DNA of 64,000 nucleotides from Actinomycetota bacterium (lineage in GTDB: Bacteria; Actinomycetota; Acidimicrobiia; Acidimicrobiales; RAAP-2), in the NCBI GenBank assembly GCA_009726065.1, contig WLNA01000001.1, positions 62,001-126,000 on the forward strand, in the 5' to 3' direction. Shown piece by piece: positions 30,555 through 38,841 of this stretch. Numbering within the stretch: the first letter of the stretch is position 1; the number at the start of each line of letters is the position of its first letter. Both the position numbers and the translations under genes were made by a program. Under the pieces are notes generated by a model that was given only the letters and a program-made list of their open reading frames with translations, was not told the origin of the DNA and did no database searches.

Positions 30555-32468
30555 ATGAGTACAACCGAGCGCAAGAACGCAACTAGCCATACAAGGACCC
30601 TCCTCGCCGCCAGCTTGGGTTCTCTGCCTTTTGAAGATCGCTCCGATTTCGACCGGGCCATAAGAGGCAAACTCGCAGAAGCTACGGATCGCCAAATAAT
30701 TGGTCGATTTGGACACGCTGTTTGGGATTTAGACGCTTACGAGTTTGAATCGGCCGCTGGATCTGATTCCGTTCATCCGAGTTTGTGGCGTCAAGCTCAA
30801 CTCAATAATGCCTCCGGTTTATTTCAAGTCACAGATGGCGTCTACCAAGTTCGTGGACTAGATATCTCGAATATCACCTTCATTAGGGGGCACGAGGGCT
30901 GGATTGTGATTGACCCTCTCACAGGCACCGAGACCGCGGCGGCATCACTGCAGTTGATAAATAGCCATCTTGGTGAGCGACCAGTGAAGGCAGTGATTTA
31001 CACGCACTCTCACACCGATCATTTTGGAGGCATTCTCGGCGTCGTAACTGAGGAGGAAGTCTCGAATGGTTCAGTTGAGATCTTTGCCCCAGCGGGCTTT
31101 TTGGAGGCAGCGGTTTCAGAGAACGTCATCGCTGGCACCGCGATGCTTCGTAGAGCGATGTACATGTACGGCGTGCTCTTGCCTAAGGACGAACTTGGAC
31201 ACGTTGATACCGGCCTAGGTAAATCCTTGCCAGCCATGCCGGGGGTGACGCTGATTGCACCAACAATCGATATTCACCTGACTGGCGAACGCCATGTTGT
31301 TGACGGCGTTACTCTTGAATTCCAGATGACGCCGGGAACCGAAGCACCAGCGGAGATGAACATCTTTCTTCCCGACTTCCAGGCTCTTTGTCTCGCCGAG
31401 AACTGCACGGCCAACCTTCACAACCTCTACACATTGCGTGGAGCGCAAGTCCGAGACGCCCTTGGTTGGTCAAAATACATCAACGAATGCTTAACAGAAT
31501 TCTTGCCGAAGATTGACGTCGCCTTCGCGTCGCATCATTGGCCGCGTTGGGGTGTAGATGAGATCCGGGAATATCTAGAGAACCAAAGGGACCTATACCG
31601 TTCGATTCACGATCAAACCATGCGACTCGCCAATCACGGCCTCACCATGAACGAGATTGCGGAGGAAATTGCGCTTCCGCCGCATCTAGCGAAACAATTC
31701 TACAACCGCGACTACTACGGCACCGTTCGTCACAATGCCAAAGCGGTCTACCAGCGTTACCTGGGCTGGTTCGACGCTAATCCAGCTCACCTCAACCCAC
31801 ATACGCCAGTTGAAGCTGGGAAGCGTTACGTAGAGTTCATTGGAGGCTCGGAGACCCTTTTGGCTCAAGCTCGAAGTAGCTTTGAAAAGGGTGACTACCG
31901 CTGGGTGTGCGAAGTAGTCAACCACCTAGTTTTCGCGGAGCCGGAGAACATCGAAGCCCGGTACCTACAAGCCGATGCGCTTGAACAGTTGGGATACCAG
32001 AGCGAATCTGGTCCGTGGCGCGACTTTTACCTGACTGGAGCCCAAGAACTCCGTGCCGGAGGAAGTGCGCTCAAGGGAGTTCGAGGGAACTCGACCGGAC
32101 CATCATTTATGAGAGCTATGACGATGAACATGATGACCGACGTAATCGGAGTCCGGCTTAACGGTCCCGCCACCAAGGATCTTTGGTTAACCATCAGTGT
32201 GACCCTTACAGATCGCGACGAGCCAACCGAACGTATTGAAATTCGTGGGGGCGTGCTCTCGTCACGCCACGCGCTGGAGAGCGAGGTGGTTGACATCGCA
32301 ATCACATGCGAGCAGTCTGCGTTCGCCAGATTTGCAGGTGGTTCAAATACGATCGACGAGATTATGGGAGATTCCATGTTCTTGATCGATGGTGACCTGG
32401 ACGCAATGAGACTTCTGGAAAATCATCTCGACATATTTGAGTTTGGCTTTGAGGTCGTGCTTCCTTAG
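30555..32468 (+). CDS. Alkylsulfatase-like metallo-beta-lactamase fold hydrolase
   Basis: 637-residue class III (SdsA1-like) alkylsulfatase homologue. The metallo-beta-lactamase motif is HSHTDH at 151-156 with downstream ligand region ENCTANLHNLYTLRGAQVRDALGWSKYI, typical of linear alkylsulfatases. The C-terminal third looks like dimerisation and SCP2-type lipid-binding domains. No signal peptide is seen, unlike the secreted Pseudomonas enzyme, so it probably acts in the cytosol on alkyl sulfates or related esters. Last gene of the der run. Its stop overlaps the facing acetyltransferase stop (TTAG). Confidence 0.87.
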   Translation: MSTTERKNATSHTRTLLAASLGSLPFEDRSDFDRAIRGKLAEATDRQIIGRFGHAVWDLDAYEFESAAGSDSVHPSLWRQAQLNNASGLFQVTDGVYQVRGLDISNITFIRGHEGWIVIDPLTGTETAAASLQLINSHLGERPVKAVIYTHSHTDHFGGILGVVTEEEVSNGSVEIFAPAGFLEAAVSENVIAGTAMLRRAMYMYGVLLPKDELGHVDTGLGKSLPAMPGVTLIAPTIDIHLTGERHVVDGVTLEFQMTPGTEAPAEMNIFLPDFQALCLAENCTANLHNLYTLRGAQVRDALGWSKYINECLTEFLPKIDVAFASHHWPRWGVDEIREYLENQRDLYRSIHDQTMRLANHGLTMNEIAEEIALPPHLAKQFYNRDYYGTVRHNAKAVYQRYLGWFDANPAHLNPHTPVEAGKRYVEFIGGSETLLAQARSSFEKGDYRWVCEVVNHLVFAEPENIEARYLQADALEQLGYQSESGPWRDFYLTGAQELRAGGSALKGVRGNSTGPSFMRAMTMNMMTDVIGVRLNGPATKDLWLTISVTLTDRDEPTERIEIRGGVLSSRHALESEVVDIAITCEQSAFARFAGGSNTIDEIMGDSMFLIDGDLDAMRLLENHLDIFEFGFEVVLP

Positions 32469-32920
32469 CTCTCAACAATGCCCACTAGTCGGGCTGGATT
32501 GCCCGCAACTATCTGGTTCTCAGCCACATTTTCCAAAACCACGGCATTGGCGCCAACAACTGCGTTATCGCCCACCTGGACGGCACCCAATACCACAGCG
32601 CCCGGATAGAGGGTTACCCCATTCCCGATCGTTGGGTAGGAGATCCCGTCCCGAGAGCCGAGTGTGACATTATGAAAAATACGACAATCCCGCCCCACGA
32701 CAACACCGGGGCCAATCACGACTCCCGTGCCGTGAATGAAAACAGTACCTTCGCCGATCACGGCGCCATGCACTATTTCTATTCCAGAAATGAATTTCCC
32801 GACGGAGAGAAGTAGGGACGCAATATCTCCATGTCCTAGTGAATCCGCCCTTCTAGACAGCCGATAGAGGCGCAGAGCGTGCCACTGTGTTGCAAGGATT
32901 CGAGAGAGGAATCGTGTCAT
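32465..32920 (-). CDS. Short serine O-acetyltransferase-like protein
   Basis: 151-residue hexapeptide acetyltransferase. The start is ATG 32920, fixed by AGGAGGG six bases upstream; the longer frame from 32944 would begin inside the hairpin. The beta-helix has GIEIVHGAVIGEG, HGTGVVIGPGVVVG, FHNVTLGSRDG and AGNPARLVG, which match the catalytic part of serine acetyltransferase CysE. The ~80-residue N-terminal domain of E. coli-type CysE is absent. No cysK is nearby, so a different acyl acceptor remains possible. Confidence 0.75.
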   Translation of the reverse strand: MTRFLSRILATQWHALRLYRLSRRADSLGHGDIASLLLSVGKFISGIEIVHGAVIGEGTVFIHGTGVVIGPGVVVGRDCRIFHNVTLGSRDGISYPTIGNGVTLYPGAVVLGAVQVGDNAVVGANAVVLENVAENQIVAGNPARLVGIVES

Positions 32921-32940
32921 TTCAAGCCCTCCTAGGTAGA

Positions 32941-32971
32941 ACAAGAACCGGACATGTCGTCCGATTCTTGT
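32941..32971 (-). terminator. Strong hairpin after tRNA-Pro
   Basis: ACAAGAACCGGAC (32941-32953) pairs with GTCCGATTCTTGT (32959-32971), 13 positions with one mismatch, loop ATGTC. It starts 3 bases after the CCA of tRNA-Pro on the minus strand and ends 20 bases before the acetyltransferase ATG. No U-run follows, so it may be a Rho-type stop, a processing signal or a leader structure rather than a classical intrinsic terminator. Confidence 0.5.
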
Positions 32972-32974
32972 TCT

Positions 32975-33052
32975 TGGTCGGGCTAGCGGGATTTGAACCC
33001 ACGACCTCTTGACCCCCAGTCAAGCGCGCTAACCAAGCTGCGCCATAGCCCG
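32975..33052 (-). tRNA. tRNA-Pro(GGG)
   Basis: 78 bases including encoded CCA (32975-32977). Acceptor stem CGGGCTA pairs with TAGCCCG over 7 pairs. Anticodon stem CTTGA/TCAAG holds loop CTGGGGG with anticodon GGG. The T arm has GGGTTCAAATCCC. It lies between thiS and the acetyltransferase gene on the same strand. Confidence 0.97.
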
Positions 33053-33075
33053 TGAAGTACCTACTGTACTACGCC

Positions 33076-33276
33076 TCATCCGCCAGCAGCCGCAGTGACA
33101 ATCTCAATAACATCTGCATGGAGAAGTGCAGTCACAGCCCACTCTGACCTTGGAATAACACTCCCATTAATTGCTACGGCCACTCCAACCCTAGGAAGCG
33201 AGCGTTCCTCCACAAAGTCCGCCACACTTGTCGCCAACGATGAAACCGACGACCCGTTGAATTCGACTTCAATCAT
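33076..33276 (-). CDS. thiS: Sulfur carrier protein ThiS
   Basis: 66-residue ubiquitin-fold sulfur carrier for thiazole synthesis. It ends in AAAGG, the diglycine that is adenylated and thiocarboxylated. VAVAINGSVIPRSEW and ADVIEIVTAAAGG are typical of the family. It overlaps thiO by 8 bases. thiG, which usually follows, is not in the window; tRNA-Pro comes next. Confidence 0.9.
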   Translation of the reverse strand: MIEVEFNGSSVSSLATSVADFVEERSLPRVGVAVAINGSVIPRSEWAVTALLHADVIEIVTAAAGG

Positions 33277-34315
33277 TCCAGAACTCCTGCGCGCGGCGAT
33301 AGGCCAGCGGGGCCATCAGAACGCCGTGACGGTAATAGCCAGTGTGCCAAGCCCACGAACCGTTAAGTCGCTCAAGGAACGACTGTCCACTTGGGCCCAC
33401 TGGTCGTAATCCCGATCGAGCCTCTAGAAATTCCGCATCATCGAGTGAAGGGCAGAGCTGAATTCCCAACCGCAAAAGGTCGGCGACCGCTTGTGCATCC
33501 ACATATCGCTCATCACTCTCGTCTGAGCTTGCGCCAATAATTACTTCGCCATTGGGTCGGTCGACTACGTAGATAGAACGGCCATCGATCAGCGCGCGCA
33601 CCATGCGAGGAGGAACCAACTCACGGCGTCTCAATCGGAGCGTGACCCCTCGAACTGAACGGAACGATTTGGCAGCGGCTGTATCTACGAGAGATTTTTG
33701 AGATCCCGTACAGAGTATGCCTGAATCAAATTCGTACCTACCCTTTTCAGTTCGAACAACAGCGGTAGTGCCACCCTCGATTGCGACGACGCACTCCGTA
33801 ATTATCGAAACGCCATTAAGTTGCAGATTCGCTAATAGTGCCTCGACCAATTTCTCGACGTCCACAAAGCCGTCATCTGGGAAGAGGACTCCTTGAGTGA
33901 ATCTCGGCGAGATGCCCGAAAACAGTGATGAGTTGCTTAATCGGGTCACGTGCTCCATTTCAAGCGAGGATTTCTGGGCGAACGCAGTCAGCCTCTTCAC
34001 TTCTTCACTATCGCCTCTTGAGAAGCCCGTCAAAAGAGAACTTGTGCGCGGGAAGAAGATATTCGGGGGGCCTTTGATGACGTCGAGGAGTGCCGGCCAA
34101 TCCGCTAGAGATTGTGCTGCATCCTCCAGGGCGTGAGCCTCGCCCGCGAGAAGCTCTGCACCCGGTGAAAGCATGCCGGCGGCCGCATACGTGGCCCCAG
34201 AGCCGATCCCTGGGTCAAATATCGTGACTGGACCAAGTTCGAGAGCGGCCAGTGCGGATACCAGGCCGATAATTCCACCACCAACGACAACCTTGGGTTT
34301 GGTGGACATCTCCAT
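33269..34315 (-). CDS. thiO: Glycine oxidase ThiO
   Basis: 348-residue FAD-dependent amine oxidase (DAO family) making the dehydroglycine used for thiamine thiazole. The ATG at 34315 (MEMSTKPKVV) is preferred because a TACATT hexamer ends 6 bases upstream; the longer frame would run through both divergent promoters. FAD loop VVVGGGIIGL (9-18), AAGMLSPGAEL, and C-terminal GLRPVGPSG and GYYRHGVLMAP are seen. Overlaps thiS by 8 bases, which supports ThiO over other DAO enzymes. Confidence 0.88.
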   Translation of the reverse strand: MEMSTKPKVVVGGGIIGLVSALAALELGPVTIFDPGIGSGATYAAAGMLSPGAELLAGEAHALEDAAQSLADWPALLDVIKGPPNIFFPRTSSLLTGFSRGDSEEVKRLTAFAQKSSLEMEHVTRLSNSSLFSGISPRFTQGVLFPDDGFVDVEKLVEALLANLQLNGVSIITECVVAIEGGTTAVVRTEKGRYEFDSGILCTGSQKSLVDTAAAKSFRSVRGVTLRLRRRELVPPRMVRALIDGRSIYVVDRPNGEVIIGASSDESDERYVDAQAVADLLRLGIQLCPSLDDAEFLEARSGLRPVGPSGQSFLERLNGSWAWHTGYYRHGVLMAPLAYRRAQEFWND

Positions 34316-34321
34316 ATGTTC

Positions 34322-34327
34322 AATGTA
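34322..34327 (-). promoter_or_regulatory. Candidate leaderless -10 box of thiO
   Basis: On the minus strand TACATT ends 6 bases (GAACAT) before the thiO ATG. It nearly abuts the gltB -35 on the other strand. Confidence 0.55.
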
Positions 34328-34331
34328 GGCG

Positions 34332-34361
34332 TTGCAAATACGGACAGTTCGTCTGTACAAT
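34332..34361 (+). promoter_or_regulatory. Promoter of gltBD
   Basis: -35 TTGCAA (34332-34337), 18-base spacer, -10 TACAAT (34356-34361). It predicts a leader of roughly 34 bases with an AAGGAAG ribosome site before the gltB ATG. Best two-box promoter in the window. Confidence 0.65.
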
Positions 34362-34401
34362 GGGCACGGGCCAGCGTCGTCCCGGTTAGAAGGAAGACGC
34401 G

Positions 34402-37400
34402 ATGAACCAGATCTATGACCCGCAAGGCGAACACGACGCGTGTGGCGTTGGAATGGTCGCCAATCTTGACGCCATACCAACGGCGAGCACGGTCTCCGAC
34501 GCCCTCACCATTCTGGAGAACCTCGAACACCGGGGAGCAACTGGTTCCGACCCAAATAGTGGGGATGGCGCGGGCATTCTCCTGCAGCTACCGCATTCAT
34601 TTCTGGCGGCGGTGACTCAAGATCTTGGGATTTCCCTCCCTGAAGCAGGCCAGTACGGAGTGGGGCAGTGGATGCTGCCCGCTGCAGACTCTGCAGAATC
34701 AAGAGTGATCATCGAAGAGGCCTGCACTGAAACTGGCCTGACCACGTTGGGGTGGCGCGAGGTACCTGTGGACTCCTCACTGCTGGGTGGTGCTTCGAGG
34801 GGTTCCGAACCAGTCCACATGATGCAGTTCGTATCGGGCGATTTAGCCTGGAGTCAAGATCAGTTGGAATATCGCCTCTACATTGCACGCAAGCGCGTGG
34901 CAAGAAAGTCTTCAGCGTACGCTTCATCATTTTCAACAAGAACCATTGTCTACAAGGGCATGTTGACATCAGCGCAACTCCGTCGTTACTTTGCGGATCT
35001 CCGTGATCCGCGCCTCGAGACAGCCATCGCTCTGGTGCATTCGCGCTTTTCGACGAATACCTTCCCTCGCTGGGAGCTCGCTCAACCGTTCCGTTTTATC
35101 GCCCACAACGGTGAAATTAATACCGTCCGCTCCAATCGATCCTGGATGGCGGCACGCGAGTCGAAGTTCAAAACAGACAATTGGTCCGATGCGTCCGATC
35201 TCGCACCCGTCATCACGCCATCCATGAGTGACTCGGCGAGCTTTGACGAGGCTGCCGAATTGCTCTTTATGAATGGACGTTCGCTCCCACACTCCATTCT
35301 CATGATGATTCCTGAAGCTTGGGAACGGGCCACCACGATGGATCCAAAAAAGCGTGATTTCTATCGTTTTAACGCTGCCTTGATGGAGCCTTGGGACGGC
35401 CCCGCGAGCGTCAGCTTCTGCGACGGAACGCGTGTTGGCGCCGTTCTGGACCGCAATGGACTGCGACCTGCACGGTACTGGGTCACCGGTGACCGTCGGG
35501 TCATATTCTCATCAGAAGTAGGGGTTCTGGACATTGAACCCTCAAACGTCATCGCCAAGGGCCGGCTTCGTCCTGGACGTATGTTCTTGGTCGACATTGA
35601 ACGAGGGGTCATCGTTGACGATGCGGATATCAAAGATGAACTGGCCTCAACTCATCCCTATACCGAATGGCTCGAAGAACATCAGATCGATCTGGACACA
35701 CTTGCCAAACAGTCCATGCTCTTACCAGAGCACGAATCTCTCGTGCGGCTTCAACACCTTTTTGGCTATACCGAAGAAGAGATTCGTTTAATTCTTACGC
35801 CAATGGCGCGCAACGGTGAGGAACCCATCGGCTCCATGGGCTCCGATTCACCAATTGCTGTTCTGTCGACTAAATCGAAACCGGTATTCGACTTCTTCAC
35901 ACAGCAATTCGCACAGGTAACGAACCCTCCCCTTGACGCCATCAGAGAGGAGCTAGTTACGTCACTACGCGTGGGTATCGGCGGACACGGAAATCTCTTG
36001 AGCGCCACGCCCGACCATGTGCGACAGATAGTGCTTTCTGCGCCCGTCATCGACTTAGAGGATTTGGCCAAAATTCGATACATTGAAGATTCCGGTGTAG
36101 GTACCTTCAAATCAACCGCTATTGATGGTCTTTTCGATGTGGCCAACGCCTCGAAGGATCCTCGTCAAGCAATGCTTGCCGGCTTAAAAGAACTTGAGGA
36201 CCACGTCGTTGCCAGTGTCCGCTCTGGAGTCAATCTCGTAATTCTGTCGGACCGTAATTCCACCGTGAATTCAGCGCCTATTCCAAGCCTGCTGCAAGTG
36301 GCGTCAGTCCATAACCGGCTCGTCCGAGAGCACTTACGCGCCGATACCGCACTGATTGTTGAAGCGGGCGATGTAAAGGAAGTGCATCATGTTGCGCTCT
36401 TGCTGGGCTTTGGCGCCTCTGCGGTCTGTCCCTACTTAGCACTCGACACCATCGAGGAGTTGGCCCGTCTCGGACAGTTTGAGGACGAGGCTCCCGGACA
36501 AGCGCGCTACCGCTATAACAAAGCCTTGTCGAAGGGTGTTCTCAAGGTCATGTCCAAGATGGGCGTCTCGACGGTGGCTAGCTACATCGGCTCGCAACTT
36601 TTCGAAGCGATTGGCGTCGACCAAGAAGTGGTCGATCGTTGTTTCCCCGGAATAGCTTCAAAGATTGGCGGTCGGGGCTTCGCCGGTTTCGCTCAAGACG
36701 TGCTGCGTCGTCACGAAGTGGCCCACGGTCTCGAGGTCTCTCAGGAACTAGAGACCCGTGGTGAGTACCAGTGGCGCCGCGAAGGCGAACCGCATCTCTT
36801 CAATCCCCAGACCGTCTACACATTGCAGCATGCGACGCGGGAAGGTCGGATGGATGTGTTCCGCACTTACACCCGCCTGGTCGATCAACAGGAACGCCAG
36901 CGTGTCACGTTACGGAGTTTTTTCGAAGTACAGCCGCTCGGTCAAGCTATAGATATTTCCGAAGTTGAGCCTGTGTCAACCATTATGAAGCGCTTCTCCA
37001 CAGGTGCGATGTCCTATGGCTCAATCTCTGCTGAGGCTCATGAAAACCTCGCCATTGCCATGAACCGTCTAGGTGGTCGTTCGAACACCGGTGAGGGTGG
37101 AGAAGACGAGGAACGCGACACATTCACGGACCCACGGTTCAATCGTCGTTCGGCAATTAAGCAGGTTGCCTCAGGTCGATTTGGTGTCACGAGTCGCTAC
37201 CTTGTCAATGCCGATGACCTGCAGATCAAAGTAAGTCAAGGTGCGAAGCCAGGAGAGGGAGGGCAGCTGCCGGGTCACAAGGTCTACCCATGGGTTGCCA
37301 AGACCCGACACTCCACTCCAGGAGTGGGTCTCATTTCACCACCACCTCACCATGACATCTATTCGATTGAGGATTTGGCGCAACTTATATTCGACCTGAA

Positions 37401-38841
37401 GAACGCCAATAATCAAGCGCGTGTTCACGTCAAATTGGTGAGCGAGGCTGGGGTCGGTACGGTCGCCGCCGGTGTTGCCAAGGCCAAGGCCGACGTGATC
37501 TTGATATCTGGTTATGACGGTGGAACGGGAGCAGCGCCACTCACTTCACTCAAACACGCTGGCACGCCATGGGAAATTGGACTCTCCGAAACGCAGCAGA
37601 CACTCGCCGCCAACGGGCTCCGTGATCGCGTCACCGTCCAAGTTGATGGTCAGCTAAAGACTGGTCGCGATGTGTTGATTGCAGCACTTCTAGGCGCAGA
37701 GGAGTATGGATTCGCCACAGCACCCCTGATTGTCTCGGGCTGCGTGATGATGCGCGTTTGCCATCTCGACACATGCCCGGTCGGCATCGCCACGCAAAAC
37801 CCCGTTCTGCGAGAACGGTTTACCGGCAAACCAGAGTTTGTTGAGAACTTCTTCGAATTCATCGCCACTGAAATCCGCGAGTATCTCGCAGCAATGGGCG
37901 CGCGTACTCTGGATGAAGTTATAGGGCGTAGCGACCTGATCTCGGTGGAGGAATCCACTGAATTGCGCGATGCCGGGGTTGATTTCAATGCAATCCTGCA
38001 ACCACCCGTGGATGGTCAGCGCATTCGGCTTGAAGCACAAGATGACCTCTTGGCAGACAGCTTGGACTGGCAGTATTTATCTGCGGCCGCCGATGCTGCT
38101 GAACGTGGAGTTCCCTATCGCTTTGATGGATTCATCAACAACGTGCAGCGGACTGTGGGTACGCTCACAGGATCAGAGATCACTCGCCGGGGCGTCCGAA
38201 TGACACAAGATGATCAGATTGTGCTCAACTTTGAAGGTTCAGCCGGACAGTCATTGGGCGCATTCATGCCCAAGGGTCTAACGATTCAGCTCACGGGCGA
38301 CGCCAACGACTACGTCGGTAAGGGACTCTCTGGGGGCCGAATTGTTGTGCAGCCCCATGTTGATTCACCTTTCGCGAGCGAGGAGAACATCATCGCAGGG
38401 AACGTGATTGGCTATGGGGCGACCAGTGGGGAGATTTTCCTCCGGGGCATTGTTGGAGAACGACTCGCCGTACGAAACTCTGGAGCGACCATTGTGGTCG
38501 AAGGTACAGGGGACCACGTCGCGGAATATATGACCGGCGGGGTAGTCGTAGTCCTAGGACCTACTGGTAGGAATGTAGCGGCCGGCATGTCGGGTGGGAG
38601 CGCATACTTCTACGATCCCGAACAGCAGTTAACGACAAACTTGAGCGCGGGGCTTTTCGATGTTGACCCGCTCGAATTCGATGATGATCATTTCTTGCAC
38701 GATCTCCTGAAGAGATTTGTTGCTGCGACCGGTTCCGAGATTGCCAAGGCGATGATCTCCGATTGGGCTAGCGAGCGGATGAACTTCGTTCGCGTACAGA
38801 GCGTCGAATACCGCAAAGCATTGGAGGTGAGCAATGGGTAA
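34402..38841 (+). CDS. gltB: Glutamate synthase large subunit
   Basis: 1479-residue ferredoxin- or NADPH-type glutamate synthase alpha subunit, moving the amide of glutamine to 2-oxoglutarate. The N-terminal class II glutaminase starts at Cys14 (EHDACGVG) after a 13-residue propeptide. FMN domain block GGRSNTGEGGED and QVASGRFGVTS. The 3Fe-4S ligands are Cys1114, Cys1120 and Cys1125 (CHLDTCPVGIATQ). The C-terminal GXGXG helix has GGVVVVLGPTGRNVAAGMSGG. Followed by gltD with an 8-base overlap, which indicates the NADPH enzyme. Confidence 0.98.
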   Translation: MNQIYDPQGEHDACGVGMVANLDAIPTASTVSDALTILENLEHRGATGSDPNSGDGAGILLQLPHSFLAAVTQDLGISLPEAGQYGVGQWMLPAADSAESRVIIEEACTETGLTTLGWREVPVDSSLLGGASRGSEPVHMMQFVSGDLAWSQDQLEYRLYIARKRVARKSSAYASSFSTRTIVYKGMLTSAQLRRYFADLRDPRLETAIALVHSRFSTNTFPRWELAQPFRFIAHNGEINTVRSNRSWMAARESKFKTDNWSDASDLAPVITPSMSDSASFDEAAELLFMNGRSLPHSILMMIPEAWERATTMDPKKRDFYRFNAALMEPWDGPASVSFCDGTRVGAVLDRNGLRPARYWVTGDRRVIFSSEVGVLDIEPSNVIAKGRLRPGRMFLVDIERGVIVDDADIKDELASTHPYTEWLEEHQIDLDTLAKQSMLLPEHESLVRLQHLFGYTEEEIRLILTPMARNGEEPIGSMGSDSPIAVLSTKSKPVFDFFTQQFAQVTNPPLDAIREELVTSLRVGIGGHGNLLSATPDHVRQIVLSAPVIDLEDLAKIRYIEDSGVGTFKSTAIDGLFDVANASKDPRQAMLAGLKELEDHVVASVRSGVNLVILSDRNSTVNSAPIPSLLQVASVHNRLVREHLRADTALIVEAGDVKEVHHVALLLGFGASAVCPYLALDTIEELARLGQFEDEAPGQARYRYNKALSKGVLKVMSKMGVSTVASYIGSQLFEAIGVDQEVVDRCFPGIASKIGGRGFAGFAQDVLRRHEVAHGLEVSQELETRGEYQWRREGEPHLFNPQTVYTLQHATREGRMDVFRTYTRLVDQQERQRVTLRSFFEVQPLGQAIDISEVEPVSTIMKRFSTGAMSYGSISAEAHENLAIAMNRLGGRSNTGEGGEDEERDTFTDPRFNRRSAIKQVASGRFGVTSRYLVNADDLQIKVSQGAKPGEGGQLPGHKVYPWVAKTRHSTPGVGLISPPPHHDIYSIEDLAQLIFDLKNANNQARVHVKLVSEAGVGTVAAGVAKAKADVILISGYDGGTGAAPLTSLKHAGTPWEIGLSETQQTLAANGLRDRVTVQVDGQLKTGRDVLIAALLGAEEYGFATAPLIVSGCVMMRVCHLDTCPVGIATQNPVLRERFTGKPEFVENFFEFIATEIREYLAAMGARTLDEVIGRSDLISVEESTELRDAGVDFNAILQPPVDGQRIRLEAQDDLLADSLDWQYLSAAADAAERGVPYRFDGFINNVQRTVGTLTGSEITRRGVRMTQDDQIVLNFEGSAGQSLGAFMPKGLTIQLTGDANDYVGKGLSGGRIVVQPHVDSPFASEENIIAGNVIGYGATSGEIFLRGIVGERLAVRNSGATIVVEGTGDHVAEYMTGGVVVVLGPTGRNVAAGMSGGSAYFYDPEQQLTTNLSAGLFDVDPLEFDDDHFLHDLLKRFVAATGSEIAKAMISDWASERMNFVRVQSVEYRKALEVSNG

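Noticed and set aside
33269-34480. Long form of thiO starting at 34480
   Set aside because: The extra 55 residues would run through the gltB coding start and both divergent promoters; ATG 34315 fits the -10 spacing.
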